64,000 nt of DNA from Rhodospirillales bacterium. GTDB taxonomy: Bacteria; Pseudomonadota; Alphaproteobacteria; ATCC43930; CGMCC-115725. A program made the translations under genes and the position numbers. Below are positions 26,272 through 36,234 of the stretch, one piece after another (within the stretch, counting starts at the first letter, position 1; each line of letters opens with the position of its first letter). Below the pieces are notes generated by a model. It saw only the letters and a program-made list of their open reading frames with translations. It did not search any database and was not told where the DNA came from. Location of the stretch: NCBI GenBank assembly GCA_028288725.1, contig JAQGIC010000037.1, positions 18,223 to 82,222 on the forward strand, in the 5' to 3' direction.

Positions 26272-29200
26272 ATGACGGACCTAAGCCGCCGCGGCTTCAT
26301 CAAACTCACCGGTGCCGGGTTGGCGGCATCCAGCCTCGGCGCTCTCGGCTTTGGCTTCACCGGCGAAGCGCTGGCGGCCTCGGTGCGGCCGTTCAAGCTG
26401 ACCCATGCGACCGAGACCCGCAACACTTGCACCTATTGTTCCGTCGCCTGCGGCATCCTGATCTACAGCCTGGGCGACCGGGCCAAGAACGCGAAGTCCA
26501 ACATCATCCATATCGAGGGTGATCCGGACCATCCGGTGAATCGGGGGACGCTCTGCCCGAAGGGCTCGGCGCTGCTCGACATCGTGCATGCGCCGACCCG
26601 GCTGCACTTCCCCAAATACCGCGCCCCCGGCACCAACGAATTCAAGCAGGTCTCGTGGGACTTCGCGCTGACGCGCATCGCGACGCTGATGAAGCAGGAT
26701 CGCGACGCGAACTTCATCGCCAAGAATGACGCCGGGACCACGGTCAACCGTTGGCTCAGCACCGGCATGCTGGCCGCGTCGGCCGCATCGAACGAAGCCG
26801 CCTATCTCACCTGGAAGGTCGCCCGCGCCTTCGGAATGCTGGTCTTCGATAACCAAGCACGTGTCTGACACGGACCGACGGTGGCCAGTCTGGCTCCAAC
26901 ATTCGGTCGCGGTGCAATGACCAACACGTGGCAGGACATCAAGAATGCCAACGTGGTCCTGGTCATGGGCGGCAATGCCGCCGAAGCGCACCCGTGTGGG
27001 TTCAAATGGGTCATCGAAGCCAAGATCGAGAACGGCGCCAAGCTGGTCGTCGTCGATCCCCGCTTCACGCGGACCGCTTCGGTTGCCGACGTCTACGCGC
27101 CGATCCGTCCGGGAACCGACATCGCGTTCCTGAGCGGTGTCATCCGCTACCTGCTCGAGAAGGATCGCATCCAGCACGAGTACGTGCGGGCCTTTACCAA
27201 TGCCGGCCTGATCGTGAAGGAGGGCTTCGGCTTCGAGGACGGGCTGTTCACCGGCTACAAGGAAGATACCCACAGCTACGACCGGTCGAGCTGGGACTAC
27301 GAGCTCGACGAGAACGGCTTCGCGAAGGCCGACAATACCTGGCAGCATCCGCGTTGCGTGATGAACCTGATGCGCAAGCACGTCGACCGGTATACGCCGG
27401 AGATGGTGTCGCGCATCTGCGGCACGCCGCAGGATAAGTACCTGCAGATCTGCGAGCTGATCGCGAGCACTTCGGCGCCGGAAAAAGCGCTGACCAGTCT
27501 CTTCGCCCTCGGCTGGACGCAGCATTCGGTCGGCGCCCAGAACATCCGCACCATGGCGATGGTCCAGCTGCTGCTGGGCAACATCGGCGTGGCGGGTGGC
27601 GGCATGAATGCGCTGCGCGGCCATTCGAACATCCAGGGCCTCACCGACATCGGCCTGCTGTCGAACGCGATGCCGGGCTACATGACGCTGGCAACGGACA
27701 ACGAGCCGAGCTTCGAGACGTACATGAAGACGCGGCTGTTCAAGCCGCTGCTTCCCGGTCAGACGAGCTACTGGCAGAATTACCGGAAGTTCTTCGTCAG
27801 TTTCCAGAAGGCGCTCTATGGCGGTGCCGCGCGCGCCGACAATGATTGGGCCTACGACTGGCTGCCGAAGGTCGACAAGGGCCTGTACGACATCATCCGC
27901 GCGTTCGATATGATGGCGAACGGCGAGATAAACGGCTACATCTGCCAGGGCTTCAATCCGATGCAGGCGTTCCCGGACCGCGGCAAGATCCGCAAGGCAC
28001 TGGGCAAGCTGAAATTCCTCGTCGTGATGGATCCGCTCGATACCGAGACCTCGCGGTTCTGGGAGGATTTCGGTCCGCAGAACCCGTCCGACCCGGCCAG
28101 CATCCAGACCGAAGTCTTCCAACTGCCGACGACCTGCTTCGCCGAGGAGAACGGCACGCTGGTCAATTCGGCCCGCTGGCTGCAATGGCACTGGAAGGCG
28201 GCCGATGCGCCGGGCGAGGCCCAGACGGACATCTGGATCATGTCCGGGATCTACCATCGGATGCGCGAGATGTACCGCAAGGACGGCGGTGCGTTTCCCG
28301 ACCCGATCCTGAACCTTTCGTGGAACTACACGAAGCCTGCCGAACCCGACCCGGAAGAGCTGGCGAAAGAAATGAACGGCCGGGCGCTGACCGACCTCAA
28401 GGACGCGACGGGAGCCGTCACGGTACATGCCGGGCGGTTGCTGGACGGCTTCGCGCAACTGCGCGACGACGGAACGACCGCGTCGGGTTGCTGGATCTTC
28501 ACGGGCAGTTTCACAGAAATGGGCAATCAGATGGCCCGTCGCGACGCGACGGACCCGCGCGAGCAGGGGATCGCGCCGAACTGGGCCTGGTCCTGGCCCG
28601 CCAATCGGCGAATTCTCTATAATCGCGCGAGCGCCGACGTCGCCGGCAAGGCGTGGAACCCGCAGAAGCCGATCATCGAGTGGAACGGCAGCCTGTGGAC
28701 CGGCATCGACGTGCCCGACTATGCCCCGACGATCAAGCCGTCCGACTCCATCGGCCCGTTCATCATGAACGCCGAGGGCATGGGACGCCTGTTCGCCCGC
28801 GACCAGATGGCGGAAGGCCCGTTCCCGGAGCATTACGAGCCGTTCGAATCGCCGTCGGAGAACGTGCTGCATCCGAAGGTGAAATCGAACCCGGCGGCGC
28901 GGGTGTTCGCCAGCGACCGGGCGGCTTTCGGCAATGCGACGGACTTCCCTTACGTGGCGACGACTTACCGGTTGACCGAGCATTTCCACTATTGGACCAA
29001 GCACGCGCTGATCAATGCCGTTTTGCAGCCGGAGGAATTCATCGAGATCGGTGAGGTCCTGGCCAAGGAAAAGGGCATCGAACAGGGCGGCTGGGTGCGC
29101 CTGTCCTCGAAGCGCGGCGTGATCGTCTGCAAGGCCTATGTGACGAAGCGCATCAAGCCGCTGCTCGTGGACGGCAAGCCGACCCACGTGATCGGTGTGC

Positions 29201-29346
29201 CGATCCACTGGGGCTTTACCGGACAGGCGCGCAAGGGGTACGGCGCCAATACGCTGACCCCGTCCGTCGGTGACGCCAATACGCAAACGCCCGAGTTCAA
29301 GGCGTTCCTGGTCAACATCGAGAAGACCAGCGCCCCTGTGGCCTGA
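26272..29346 (+). CDS. fdnG: formate dehydrogenase-N major subunit, selenocysteine-containing
   Basis: The catalytic molybdopterin subunit of a membrane formate dehydrogenase, 1024 aa when the in-frame TGA (26866-26868, codon 199) is read as selenocysteine. It has a Tat signal ([21 protein letters not shown]), a 4Fe-4S motif C-x2-C-x3-C in [12 protein letters not shown] plus GTLCPKG, and the site [24 protein letters not shown], matching E. coli FdnG around its Sec196. The C-terminal dinucleotide-binding domain ends in [15 protein letters not shown]. It oxidises formate in the periplasm and passes electrons to FdnH. It is followed after 11 nt by fdnH. All genes needed for Sec insertion are nearby, so the TGA is not a nonsense mutation. 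Confidence 0.96.
26866..26905 (+). promoter_or_regulatory. bacterial SECIS element of fdnG
   Basis: The Sec TGA is followed immediately by a sequence able to form the bacterial SECIS hairpin. A GC-rich stem surrounds GGCCAGTCTGGC (26883-26894 area), so the apical loop carries AGTCT, comparable to the GGTCT loop of the E. coli formate dehydrogenase SECIS. The tip lies 15-25 nt downstream of the TGA, the expected distance. It should recruit SelB with Sec-tRNA(Sec). Confidence 0.75.
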
Positions 29347-29357
29347 AGGAGCCGTCC

Positions 29358-30269
29358 ATGGCAGATCTACAGTCGCAGGACTACATTCGGCGGTCGGCGT
29401 CGACCATGACGCCGCCGTCCATTCGCAATCACGAACAGGAAGTGGCGAAGCTGATCGACGTCAGCCGCTGCATCGGCTGCAAGGCGTGCCAGTCCGCCTG
29501 CATGGAGTGGAACAACCTGCGGCCCGAGATCGGGCATTTCGAGGGATCCTACGACAATCCCCACGATCTGGACCCGAGCACCTGGACCCTGATGCGCTTC
29601 ACCGAATGGGAGGACGAAGAGGGCAATCTGGAGTGGCTGATCCGCAAGGACGGCTGCATGCACTGCGAGGACCCGGGGTGCCTGAAGGCATGCCCGGCGC
29701 CCGGCGCGATCGTGCAATATGCCAACGGCATCGTCGACTTCATCAGCGAAAATTGCATCGGCTGCGGCTATTGCGTCAAAGGCTGTCCGTTCAACATCCC
29801 CCGAATCAACCCGGTCGATCACAAATCCTACAAATGCACGCTCTGCTCGGACCGCGTCGGGGTCGGTCTGGAGCCGGCCTGCGTCAAGGCTTGTCCGACC
29901 GGTGCCATCATGTTCGGCTCGAAGTCGGACATGACGGTCTGGGCCGGCGAGCGGATCGAGGAGCTCAAGTCCCGCGGCTTTTCGAATGCCGGATTGTACG
30001 ATCCGCCGGGCGTGAGCGGCACCCATGTCATGTATGTCCTGCACCATGCCGACCGGCCCTCGATCTACGCGGGCCTGCCGGACAGGCCGCAGATCAGCGG
30101 CTTCGTCGGTGCGTGGAAGGGCATCCTGAAGCCGGTGGCACTCGCCGGCATCGCGTTCACGGCGGTTGCCGGATTCTTCCATTGGGTCGTCGCCGGGCCG
30201 AACGAGGTGCAGCCGGAGGACGAGGCGGAAGCGCGACACCTGCTGCATAAGGGGGATGATGCGCCATGA
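29358..30269 (+). CDS. fdnH: formate dehydrogenase-N iron-sulfur subunit
   Basis: A 303-aa four-cluster ferredoxin subunit that carries electrons from FdnG to the cytochrome b subunit. The four cysteine groups are clear: [41 protein letters not shown], and CTLCSDR with [14 protein letters not shown] single C-terminal membrane helix ([19 protein letters not shown]) anchors the protein to the periplasmic face, as in E. coli FdnH. The ATG at 29358 follows AGGAG. The gene overlaps fdnI by 4 nt (ATGA), so stoichiometric translation is likely. Confidence 0.95.
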   Translation: MADLQSQDYIRRSASTMTPPSIRNHEQEVAKLIDVSRCIGCKACQSACMEWNNLRPEIGHFEGSYDNPHDLDPSTWTLMRFTEWEDEEGNLEWLIRKDGCMHCEDPGCLKACPAPGAIVQYANGIVDFISENCIGCGYCVKGCPFNIPRINPVDHKSYKCTLCSDRVGVGLEPACVKACPTGAIMFGSKSDMTVWAGERIEELKSRGFSNAGLYDPPGVSGTHVMYVLHHADRPSIYAGLPDRPQISGFVGAWKGILKPVALAGIAFTAVAGFFHWVVAGPNEVQPEDEAEARHLLHKGDDAP

Positions 30270-30955
30270 CCCACCCCAAGGGAACGCTGACCCGCAATAC
30301 CACCGCGGCGCGGATCAACCATTGGATCACCGGTGGCTGCTTCGTGTTGCTGGTGCTGTCCGGCCTCTCGATGTTCCACCCGATGCTGTTCTTCCTGTCG
30401 GAGCTGTTCGGCGGCGGCCAATGGGCCCGGGCGATCCATCCCTGGATCGGCACCGTACTGCTGGTGAGCTACGCCGGCCTGATCGTGCAGTTCTGGCGCG
30501 ACAACCTGTGGAGCCGGGACGACATCGCCTGGATGCGCGCCATCCATCGCGTCCTGGTGAACGAAGAGGAAGGCGTTCCGGAGGTCCCGCGCTTCAATGC
30601 CGGCCAAAAGTTCGTGTTCTGGTCGATGGCGCTGCTGGTTCCGGTGCTGTTCCTGACCGGCCTTGCGATCTGGGAAATCTATTTCTTCCCCTACACCTCG
30701 ATCGAGACGCAGCGGATTGCCGTCCTGATCCATTCCCTGGCGGCCATCGCAGCCATTATTGTCTGGATCGTGCATGTCTATGCGGCGCTCTGGGTCAAAG
30801 GTTCGATCCGGGCGATGACCCAGGGCTATGTGACGCCGGGCTGGGCCTGGCGGCACCACCGCAAGTGGCTGCGAAGCCTCGCCGCAAGCGGCTCCCCCGG
30901 ACCGAGGCCGCGTAGCGGCGACAATGCGGCGGCGCGTTCGAGGAAAGGCCGATGA
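30266..30955 (+). CDS. fdnI: formate dehydrogenase-N cytochrome b556 subunit
   Basis: A 229-aa integral membrane cytochrome b that passes electrons from FdnH to the quinone pool. Four hydrophobic segments are visible, starting at [20 protein letters not shown], with histidines in [26 protein letters not shown] and [10 protein letters not shown] that fit the heme and quinone sites of the FdnI/FdoI family. A C-terminal basic tail follows (RHHRKWLRS). The start overlaps fdnH and the end overlaps fdhE, both by 4 nt, so the four genes form one tightly coupled operon. Confidence 0.93.
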   Translation: MTHPKGTLTRNTTAARINHWITGGCFVLLVLSGLSMFHPMLFFLSELFGGGQWARAIHPWIGTVLLVSYAGLIVQFWRDNLWSRDDIAWMRAIHRVLVNEEEGVPEVPRFNAGQKFVFWSMALLVPVLFLTGLAIWEIYFFPYTSIETQRIAVLIHSLAAIAAIIVWIVHVYAALWVKGSIRAMTQGYVTPGWAWRHHRKWLRSLAASGSPGPRPRSGDNAAARSRKGR

Positions 30956-31881
30956 GGCAAGGTGAAGTCGCCTCGAAAGGGTCGTGGACGGGCAATCCGC
31001 TCGGGGGCGTCACGGCGCCCGAAGCGCTGATCCTGCCCGATCCCGCCACGCGCTTCTCCCGAACCGCGGAGCGGCTCGAAGCCTTGTCGACGGGACATCC
31101 GATGGCGGATTGGCTGCGCTTCATGGCACGACTTGCGCAAGCCCAGCATATCGCCGCGACCACGCTCAGGCCCATTGTCGGACCGGAACCGGCGGCGGTG
31201 CAGCAGGCCGTGGACGCGGGCATGCCGCCCCTCGCCGCAGATGGGCATCGCCGGGATCCGGTCTGGCGCGACGGTCTCGCCGTGCTTCTCGATCGTATGG
31301 AGGGCGACGCGATACCCGCTCCCGCGCGAACCATCGTGGCGAAGCTGCGCGAGCTGCATGCCGAAGCTCTGGAAGCCCTGGCCGACGACTTCCTCCTGGG
31401 CGGCGTCGCCCCGGACGATGCCGGTGCCGCCCTCTACGTGGCCGCGGCACTGCAGGTCTATTTCACGCGGCTCGCCGCGGCTTTGCCGGCCGCCTTCCTG
31501 CAGCTGCTTCCGGAGCGCGGCTTGTGTCCGTGCTGCGGTTCGACGCCGGTGTCGGGCGTCGTGACCGCATCGGGTTCGACGCCCGGCACGCGCTATCTCT
31601 ACTGCTCGCTCTGTGCCACGGCGTGGAACCACGTGCGGGCAGTCTGCATCACCTGCGGCCAGTCGCGCTCGCTGTCGCTCAAGGGCATCGAAAGCGATAC
31701 CGGGGCGGTCAAGGCCGAAACCTGCGACGATTGCCACACCTATGCCAAGATGCTGTACCAGGCGCAGGATATGAAGGTGGATCCCTTCGCCGACGATCTG
31801 GCGTCCCTGGGCCTGGACATGCTGGTCGCCGAAGCGGGTTGGCTGCGTCACGCGCCCAATCCTCTGCTGCTCATCGGATAG
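30952..31881 (+). CDS. fdhE: formate dehydrogenase accessory protein FdhE
   Basis: A 309-aa cytoplasmic maturation factor for Tat-exported formate dehydrogenases. The C-terminal half has paired zinc or iron-binding cysteine motifs typical of Fdh[32 protein letters not shown] and [14 protein letters not shown]. The N-terminal half is helical. FdhE binds the catalytic subunit before export. The ATG at 30952 overlaps the fdnI stop. The sulfurtransferase FdhD, also usually needed, is not in this window. Confidence 0.93.
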   Translation: MRQGEVASKGSWTGNPLGGVTAPEALILPDPATRFSRTAERLEALSTGHPMADWLRFMARLAQAQHIAATTLRPIVGPEPAAVQQAVDAGMPPLAADGHRRDPVWRDGLAVLLDRMEGDAIPAPARTIVAKLRELHAEALEALADDFLLGGVAPDDAGAALYVAAALQVYFTRLAAALPAAFLQLLPERGLCPCCGSTPVSGVVTASGSTPGTRYLYCSLCATAWNHVRAVCITCGQSRSLSLKGIESDTGAVKAETCDDCHTYAKMLYQAQDMKVDPFADDLASLGLDMLVAEAGWLRHAPNPLLLIG

Positions 31882-31940
31882 ACGGGCACAAGAGGATCGG
31901 CCCCAGCATTCGATCGATCTTTCGCACAGAGAGTTGTCCC

Positions 31941-32987
31941 ATGTCCTCCTCCCCCGTCCGCCTGACCGATCTCGCCCATGGCGGCGGCTGCGGCTGCAAG
32001 CTCGCCCCGTCGGTCCTGCAGCAGCTGCTCGCCGACCAGCCGCAGACAGCCGTCTACACGCAGTTGCTGGTCGGGACGGAAACCGGCGACGACGCCGCGG
32101 TCTGGCAGATCGACGACCGGCAGTGCGTCATCGCCACGACCGATTTCTTCATGCCGATGGTCGACGACCCGCGCGATTTCGGACGGATCGCCGCGGCCAA
32201 CGCGCTGTCGGACATCTATGCCATGGGCGGAAAGCCGATCATGGCGCTGGCCATCCTGGGCATGCCGCTCGGCAAGCTGCCGGTGGAGACGGTGCGCGCC
32301 ATTCTGCAAGGCGGCGCCTCGATCTGCGCCGAAGCCGGCATTCCGGTCGCGGGCGGCCATTCGATCGACACGCCCGAACCGATCTACGGCCTCGCGGTGA
32401 TCGGGCTGTGCAGCCCCGGGGATGTCCGGCGGAATTCCGGCGCCCGTCCCGGCGACGCGCTGATCCTGACCAAGGGCATCGGCGTCGGCGTCTATTCCGC
32501 GGCCTTCAAGAAGCAGGCCCTGCCGGACGACGCCTATGCCGAAATGATCGGCTCGACCACGCTCCTGAACCGGATCGGCGCGACGCTGGCGCAGGATGGC
32601 GCCGTGCATGGCGTGACGGACGTGACCGGCTTCGGCTTGCTCGGCCACGGCCTGGAAATGGCGCGCGGCGGTGGCGTCCGTCTCGATATCGGCTACGAGC
32701 GGATCCCGTTCCTGATGCAGGCCGAGGCTTTGGCCGAGGCCGGGTACGCCACCGGCGCGTCCGGGCGCAATTGGGCGAGCTACGGCGATGGGGTTATCCT
32801 GCCGCCGGGTCTGCCGGCATGGCAGCGCACGCTCCTCACCGATCCGCAGACCTCGGGCGGCCTGCTCGTCGCCTGTGCCGCGGAGCGGGCTCCGGCCCTC
32901 TGCGCCGAGATCGAGGCTGCGGGCTATCCGCGCGCGCGCATCATCGGCTCGGTCGCGTCAGGAGATCCGGCCGTTCGTATCCTGTAA
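31941..32987 (+). CDS. selD: selenide, water dikinase (selenophosphate synthase)
   Basis: A 348-aa SelD that makes selenophosphate, the Se donor for SelA, from selenide and ATP. The glycine-rich N-terminal active loop HGGGCGCKL carries the catalytic Cys/Lys pair; the residue is cysteine, not selenocysteine. ATP-site elements follow: [52 protein letters not shown], and [11 protein letters not shown] further on. The ATG at 31941 was chosen because the active loop follows directly; an open frame continues upstream inside fdhE without family similarity. It is 59 nt after fdhE and probably co-transcribed. It converges on the 126-aa gene with 18 bp between stops. Confidence 0.95.
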   Translation: MSSSPVRLTDLAHGGGCGCKLAPSVLQQLLADQPQTAVYTQLLVGTETGDDAAVWQIDDRQCVIATTDFFMPMVDDPRDFGRIAAANALSDIYAMGGKPIMALAILGMPLGKLPVETVRAILQGGASICAEAGIPVAGGHSIDTPEPIYGLAVIGLCSPGDVRRNSGARPGDALILTKGIGVGVYSAAFKKQALPDDAYAEMIGSTTLLNRIGATLAQDGAVHGVTDVTGFGLLGHGLEMARGGGVRLDIGYERIPFLMQAEALAEAGYATGASGRNWASYGDGVILPPGLPAWQRTLLTDPQTSGGLLVACAAERAPALCAEIEAAGYPRARIIGSVASGDPAVRIL

Positions 32988-33005
32988 GGCGGCGTTCGAA
33001 GGCGA

Positions 33006-33386
33006 TCAGTGCGCGACGATTTCCTCGATCTTGAGACGCAGTCCGCGGGCATCGAAAAATTCACCCTGATTGAGGATCGAGCGATCCGTCTCGAGATGTC
33101 GCACCAGGGACGCCAAGCGCTGCCTGGCTGTAGCGTCCCGGACCAATCCGGCACGGTCGGCCTGGAAGAGGGCGGCCCCGTTCCAGGCGGCCCCGGAACT
33201 GCCGAACAACCGCACCATGTCGGTCCAGCGCGTCTCGTCGCCGATGACATGGAGGTAGGAGGAGCGCAGCAGTGCCACCGAGGTCTCGCCGATCTCGACC
33301 AGGACAATCAGCATGGTGAAAGCGCCGATCCGGCCGAAGGTCCGAACCAGCCAGTCGTCGAAATCGGTGACGCAGGCTGCTGCCAT
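33006..33386 (-). CDS. 126-aa hypothetical protein at the end of the sel operon
   Basis: A protein of unrecognised family. It begins [20 protein letters not shown] and continues through ETSVALLRSSYLHVIGDE, a W-rich segment (RWTDMVRLF, AAWNGAALFQ) and a charged helix LASLVRHLETDRSIL. No signal peptide or strong membrane segment is evident apart from one mildly hydrophobic patch (FTMLIVLVEIG). Its ATG overlaps the selB stop (TGATG), so it is translationally coupled to selB and lies just after the tRNA-Sec gene. That suggests a link to selenium use or formate dehydrogenase, but no function can be assigned. Confidence 0.7.
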   Translation of the reverse strand: MAAACVTDFDDWLVRTFGRIGAFTMLIVLVEIGETSVALLRSSYLHVIGDETRWTDMVRLFGSSGAAWNGAALFQADRAGLVRDATARQRLASLVRHLETDRSILNQGEFFDARGLRLKIEEIVAH

Positions 33387-35455
33387 CAGGAAGGGCTCCG
33401 GGGGAAGGTTGGCGGAAGAGAGTGGGAGTCGAACCCACCTGGGACAGGCTCGCTGCCCCACTCGGATTTGAAGTCCGAACGCCCCACCAGGAACGAATCT
33501 CCTCCATCCGCACCACCCGACGAAAGCACAAAGGGTCCGAACAAGTCCAGTCGGTGCTTGTTGATCCTGCGTAGGTCGCCTTGACGCAGGGTAACACCAT
33601 GCCGGTCGAAGAAATCGAGCACCTGGATGGCAACCTTGCGGCCATTGGCGACGCGGTCGCGGAACTGTGCCGCCGTAAAGGCGCCGCCGTCGGCCAGCGC
33701 CGCCTCCTCGGTAAGGATGGCGATCATTTCCCGGACGGTCGACCGCAGGAAAAAATGGTCGTGGCCAATTTCGTCGGCCCAGCCCATCCGGCTGACGAGC
33801 TTGAGAAGCCGGCGGACATCGCGTTCGGGCCGCCCCGTCGCCTCGGCGATATCTCGCACCCGCGGCGGCCGGAATCGCTCGGTACTTCCTAACCGCGGGG
33901 CGATGCCAGTCCAGGCGATCTCATCGGCCGGTGCCAGGCGCACCGTATGGCTCGCCAGCCGGACGAAAGACCCGTCGAGCACCAGCTCGCCGGCCCGGAC
34001 CAAGTGCTGCAGGGCGCTCACGAAGACCGGCGCCGGCAGCCGAGGCTGCAGCAATAGTCGGAGCTGTTCCCGGCCGATGCCTTGGCGATCGGGATTTTCG
34101 ACATGATAGGCCGAGAGCTGCTCCGCGAGGCTCGAGCTGAACGCCCGCCAGCGCGCGGGCGCTATCGCAATCCTGGCGGCGCCGGACTCCAGAACGACCA
34201 GCCCGAATTCCTTGACCAGCCGCTCCGTCAGGGTGGTCGGCAGGGCGTGGTCCCGGGCGAAGACCGCCAAGTCCCAGGCGAAGGGGGGAGCATCCAGCAG
34301 GGCGACGAACCCGGCCAAAGCGTCGGTCATTGCAAGGGCCGAGCGCTGTGCCTGCCGTTCCGGCGTGCGCCGGCGCCGGGTCGGCGGGCGCAGATCGATG
34401 AAGCGGCCGCCACCGATCGTGCGCTGGGCTGACGTATCGCGGATGACGAAGCGATCCGGCAGTGCTGCGGCGATGGGCCGGTCCAGCACCAGCTGCACGT
34501 CGGCCGACCCTCCCGGCTGGATCGGGTCGTCGCCGAGCAGGACAATCCGGGCGCCGACCTCGGCCGCGGCATGATGCAGTCGAACCGGGAACCACTGGCC
34601 GAGCGGCTTCGCTTCACCGGGCAGCAGACGCAGCCTGGCGTCGATCCGATCCGTCGGCGCATGCAAAGCGGGATCGAGCACGACATCGCCGCGCCGGATC
34701 GTCTCCTTGGAGATGTCCGGGCCCGTCAGATTGAGCGCACACCGGTCGCCGGCACGCCCGGTCTCGGCCGGGCTGTTCTGGGCATGGAGCGAGCGCACCC
34801 GTGCCGGCAGGCCGGATGGGCTGAGCAGCACCTGATCGCCGACATGCACCGCCCCCGACAGCACCGTGCCCGTGACCACGACGCCGATGCCGGACAGGGT
34901 GAAGACGCGATCGACCGCAAGGCGGAATCGGGCGTCGGCGGATCGGTCCGCGATCTCAGTGGCGGCAGCCGCGAGACGGGCGCGCAGGCGATCGATTCCC
35001 AAACCCGTGAGCGCCGATACCGGCAGAATCTCGGCGCCCGCCAGCACCGTCCCGGCGGTCGTCGCCCGGATCGCCTCGGTTACCTCGGCCAGACGCTCGG
35101 GCACGCCCAAATCGGCCTTGGTCAGCGCCACCAGGCCGCGCCGAATGCCGAGCAGATCGATGATCGCCAGATGCTCCAGCGTCTGTGGCTTGATGCCATC
35201 GTCGGCGGCGACGACCAGCAGGGCGAAATCGATCCCGCCCGCGCCGGCCAGCATAGTGTGCACGAAACGCTCATGGCCCGGCACGTCGACGAATCCCAGC
35301 ACCGCGCCATGCTCGGTCGGCAGATAGGCGAAGCCGAGATCGATGGTGATGCCCCGCGCCTTCTCTTCCTTCAGCCGGTCGCCATCGATACCGGTCAACG
35401 CTTTGACCAAGGCGGTCTTGCCATGGTCGATGTGGCCCGCGGTGCCGATGATCAT
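33386..35455 (-). CDS. selB: selenocysteine-specific elongation factor SelB
   Basis: A 689-aa GTPase that delivers Sec-tRNA(Sec) to UGA codons marked by a SECIS. It starts [20 protein letters not shown] with the P-loop, then the switch region [36 protein letters not shown] (G3) and VALTKADLG (G4). Translation-factor beta-barrels and C-terminal winged helices follow ([36 protein letters not shown]). The ATG at 35455 overlaps the stop of the preceding Sel1-repeat gene (ATGA). The family normally ends near [11 protein letters not shown]; here the frame runs on ~40 codons through the tRNA-Sec gene. Confidence 0.95.
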   Translation of the reverse strand: MIIGTAGHIDHGKTALVKALTGIDGDRLKEEKARGITIDLGFAYLPTEHGAVLGFVDVPGHERFVHTMLAGAGGIDFALLVVAADDGIKPQTLEHLAIIDLLGIRRGLVALTKADLGVPERLAEVTEAIRATTAGTVLAGAEILPVSALTGLGIDRLRARLAAAATEIADRSADARFRLAVDRVFTLSGIGVVVTGTVLSGAVHVGDQVLLSPSGLPARVRSLHAQNSPAETGRAGDRCALNLTGPDISKETIRRGDVVLDPALHAPTDRIDARLRLLPGEAKPLGQWFPVRLHHAAAEVGARIVLLGDDPIQPGGSADVQLVLDRPIAAALPDRFVIRDTSAQRTIGGGRFIDLRPPTRRRRTPERQAQRSALAMTDALAGFVALLDAPPFAWDLAVFARDHALPTTLTERLVKEFGLVVLESGAARIAIAPARWRAFSSSLAEQLSAYHVENPDRQGIGREQLRLLLQPRLPAPVFVSALQHLVRAGELVLDGSFVRLASHTVRLAPADEIAWTGIAPRLGSTERFRPPRVRDIAEATGRPERDVRRLLKLVSRMGWADEIGHDHFFLRSTVREMIAILTEEAALADGGAFTAAQFRDRVANGRKVAIQVLDFFDRHGVTLRQGDLRRINKHRLDLFGPFVLSSGGADGGDSFLVGRSDFKSEWGSEPVPGGFDSHSLPPTFPRSPS
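33410..33505 (-). tRNA. selC: tRNA-Sec (anticodon TCA), embedded in selB
   Basis: A full selenocysteine tRNA of 96 nt with encoded CCA. On the minus strand the 8-bp acceptor stem is GGAGGAGA / TCTCTTCC (one G-T pair). The D arm has 6 bp and a TGGT loop. The anticodon arm TCGGA-CTTCAAA-TCCGA gives anticodon TCA at 33471-33469. There is a long variable arm (about 8 bp), the T arm is GTGGG-TTCGACT-CCCAC, and GCCA closes the 3' end. The 8+5 acceptor/T arrangement and 6-bp D stem are diagnostic for bacterial tRNA-Sec. It lies wholly inside the last codons of selB, same strand. Confidence 0.96.
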
Positions 35456-36234
35456 GATGTCTTGTCCGGCAACCGCGCTTGCGCCCGCCGCTCGGCCTCC
35501 GCGATCTCGTCCGGCGACAGCGCTCCCCTGACCGGTCCGAGAAACGGAGCAGCTAGGGTGCTGCCGCCTCTCTGACCGCGCAGCAGCCACGCCAGCGCCG
35601 CTACCCGATCCGGGGGCACGCCGCTGCCGAGATGGCAGGCAGCGCCCAGCATCGCCTGTGCATCGGCATCGCCCAGCGCGGCCCCGCGCCGCCACCATTC
35701 GGCGGCGGCGGCCGGATCGCGCGCCACCCCGACCGCATCGTGATGGAACATCCCCAGCCGGGTCATGGCGGTGGCGACGCCGTTCTCAGCCGCTGCAAGC
35801 GCCCAGCGGCGTGCCTCGCCGAGATCGGCCGGCATCAGCTCGCCCTCCATCAGCATCCAGCTCAGCATGTCCTGCGCCGGGCCGTCTCCCTGTAGGGCCG
35901 CAAGGCGATAGAGCTCTGCCGCGCGTGTGCCGTCGCTCTCGACCCCGAAACCCTTGAAATAGGCCGTAGCCAAATTGCGCTGCCCGACCGGATCGCCGCC
36001 TTCCGCCGCCAGCGAGAGCCACCGCAGGGCAAGGTCGGCATCGCGCTCGACGCCCAATCCTTCGGAGAAGCAGGCGCCGATATTGTTCTGGGCGCGCGCC
36101 ACGCCGGCACGGGCGAGCGGCTCCCACAAGGCCAGCGCCCTGGTGTAGTCGCCGGCGTCGGCCGCCGCACGCGCCTCGGCCATCGCGTCGCTCCTGGGCG
36201 CTCTCCCGGACGTCAGGCGCTCAAGCCAGCGCAT
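35452..36234 (-). CDS. Sel1-repeat (SLR/TPR-like) protein between selA and selB
   Basis: A 260-aa soluble repeat protein. Repeats of the Sel1 type are evident: [94 protein letters not shown] and [19 protein letters not shown]. There is no signal peptide. Such solenoids mediate protein-protein contacts. The gene overlaps selA by 14 nt and selB by 4 nt, so it is firmly part of the selA-selB operon. The shared name 'Sel1' is coincidental. A role as adaptor in Sec synthesis or delivery is an inference from position only. Confidence 0.85.
   Translation of the reverse strand: MRWLERLTSGRAPRSDAMAEARAAADAGDYTRALALWEPLARAGVARAQNNIGACFSEGLGVERDADLALRWLSLAAEGGDPVGQRNLATAYFKGFGVESDGTRAAELYRLAALQGDGPAQDMLSWMLMEGELMPADLGEARRWALAAAENGVATAMTRLGMFHHDAVGVARDPAAAAEWWRRGAALGDADAQAMLGAACHLGSGVPPDRVAALAWLLRGQRGGSTLAAPFLGPVRGALSPDEIAEAERRAQARLPDKTS

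Noticed and set aside
26866..26868. TGA in fdnG as a nonsense mutation or pseudogene
   Set aside because: It is at the conserved Sec position, is followed by a SECIS-like hairpin, and selA, selB, selC and selD are all nearby.
26281..29286. 1001-codon open frame antisense to fdnG
   Set aside because: It is the mirror of a strongly supported gene in a GC-rich genome. The product is rich in Arg/His/Asp/Gly with no domain pattern.
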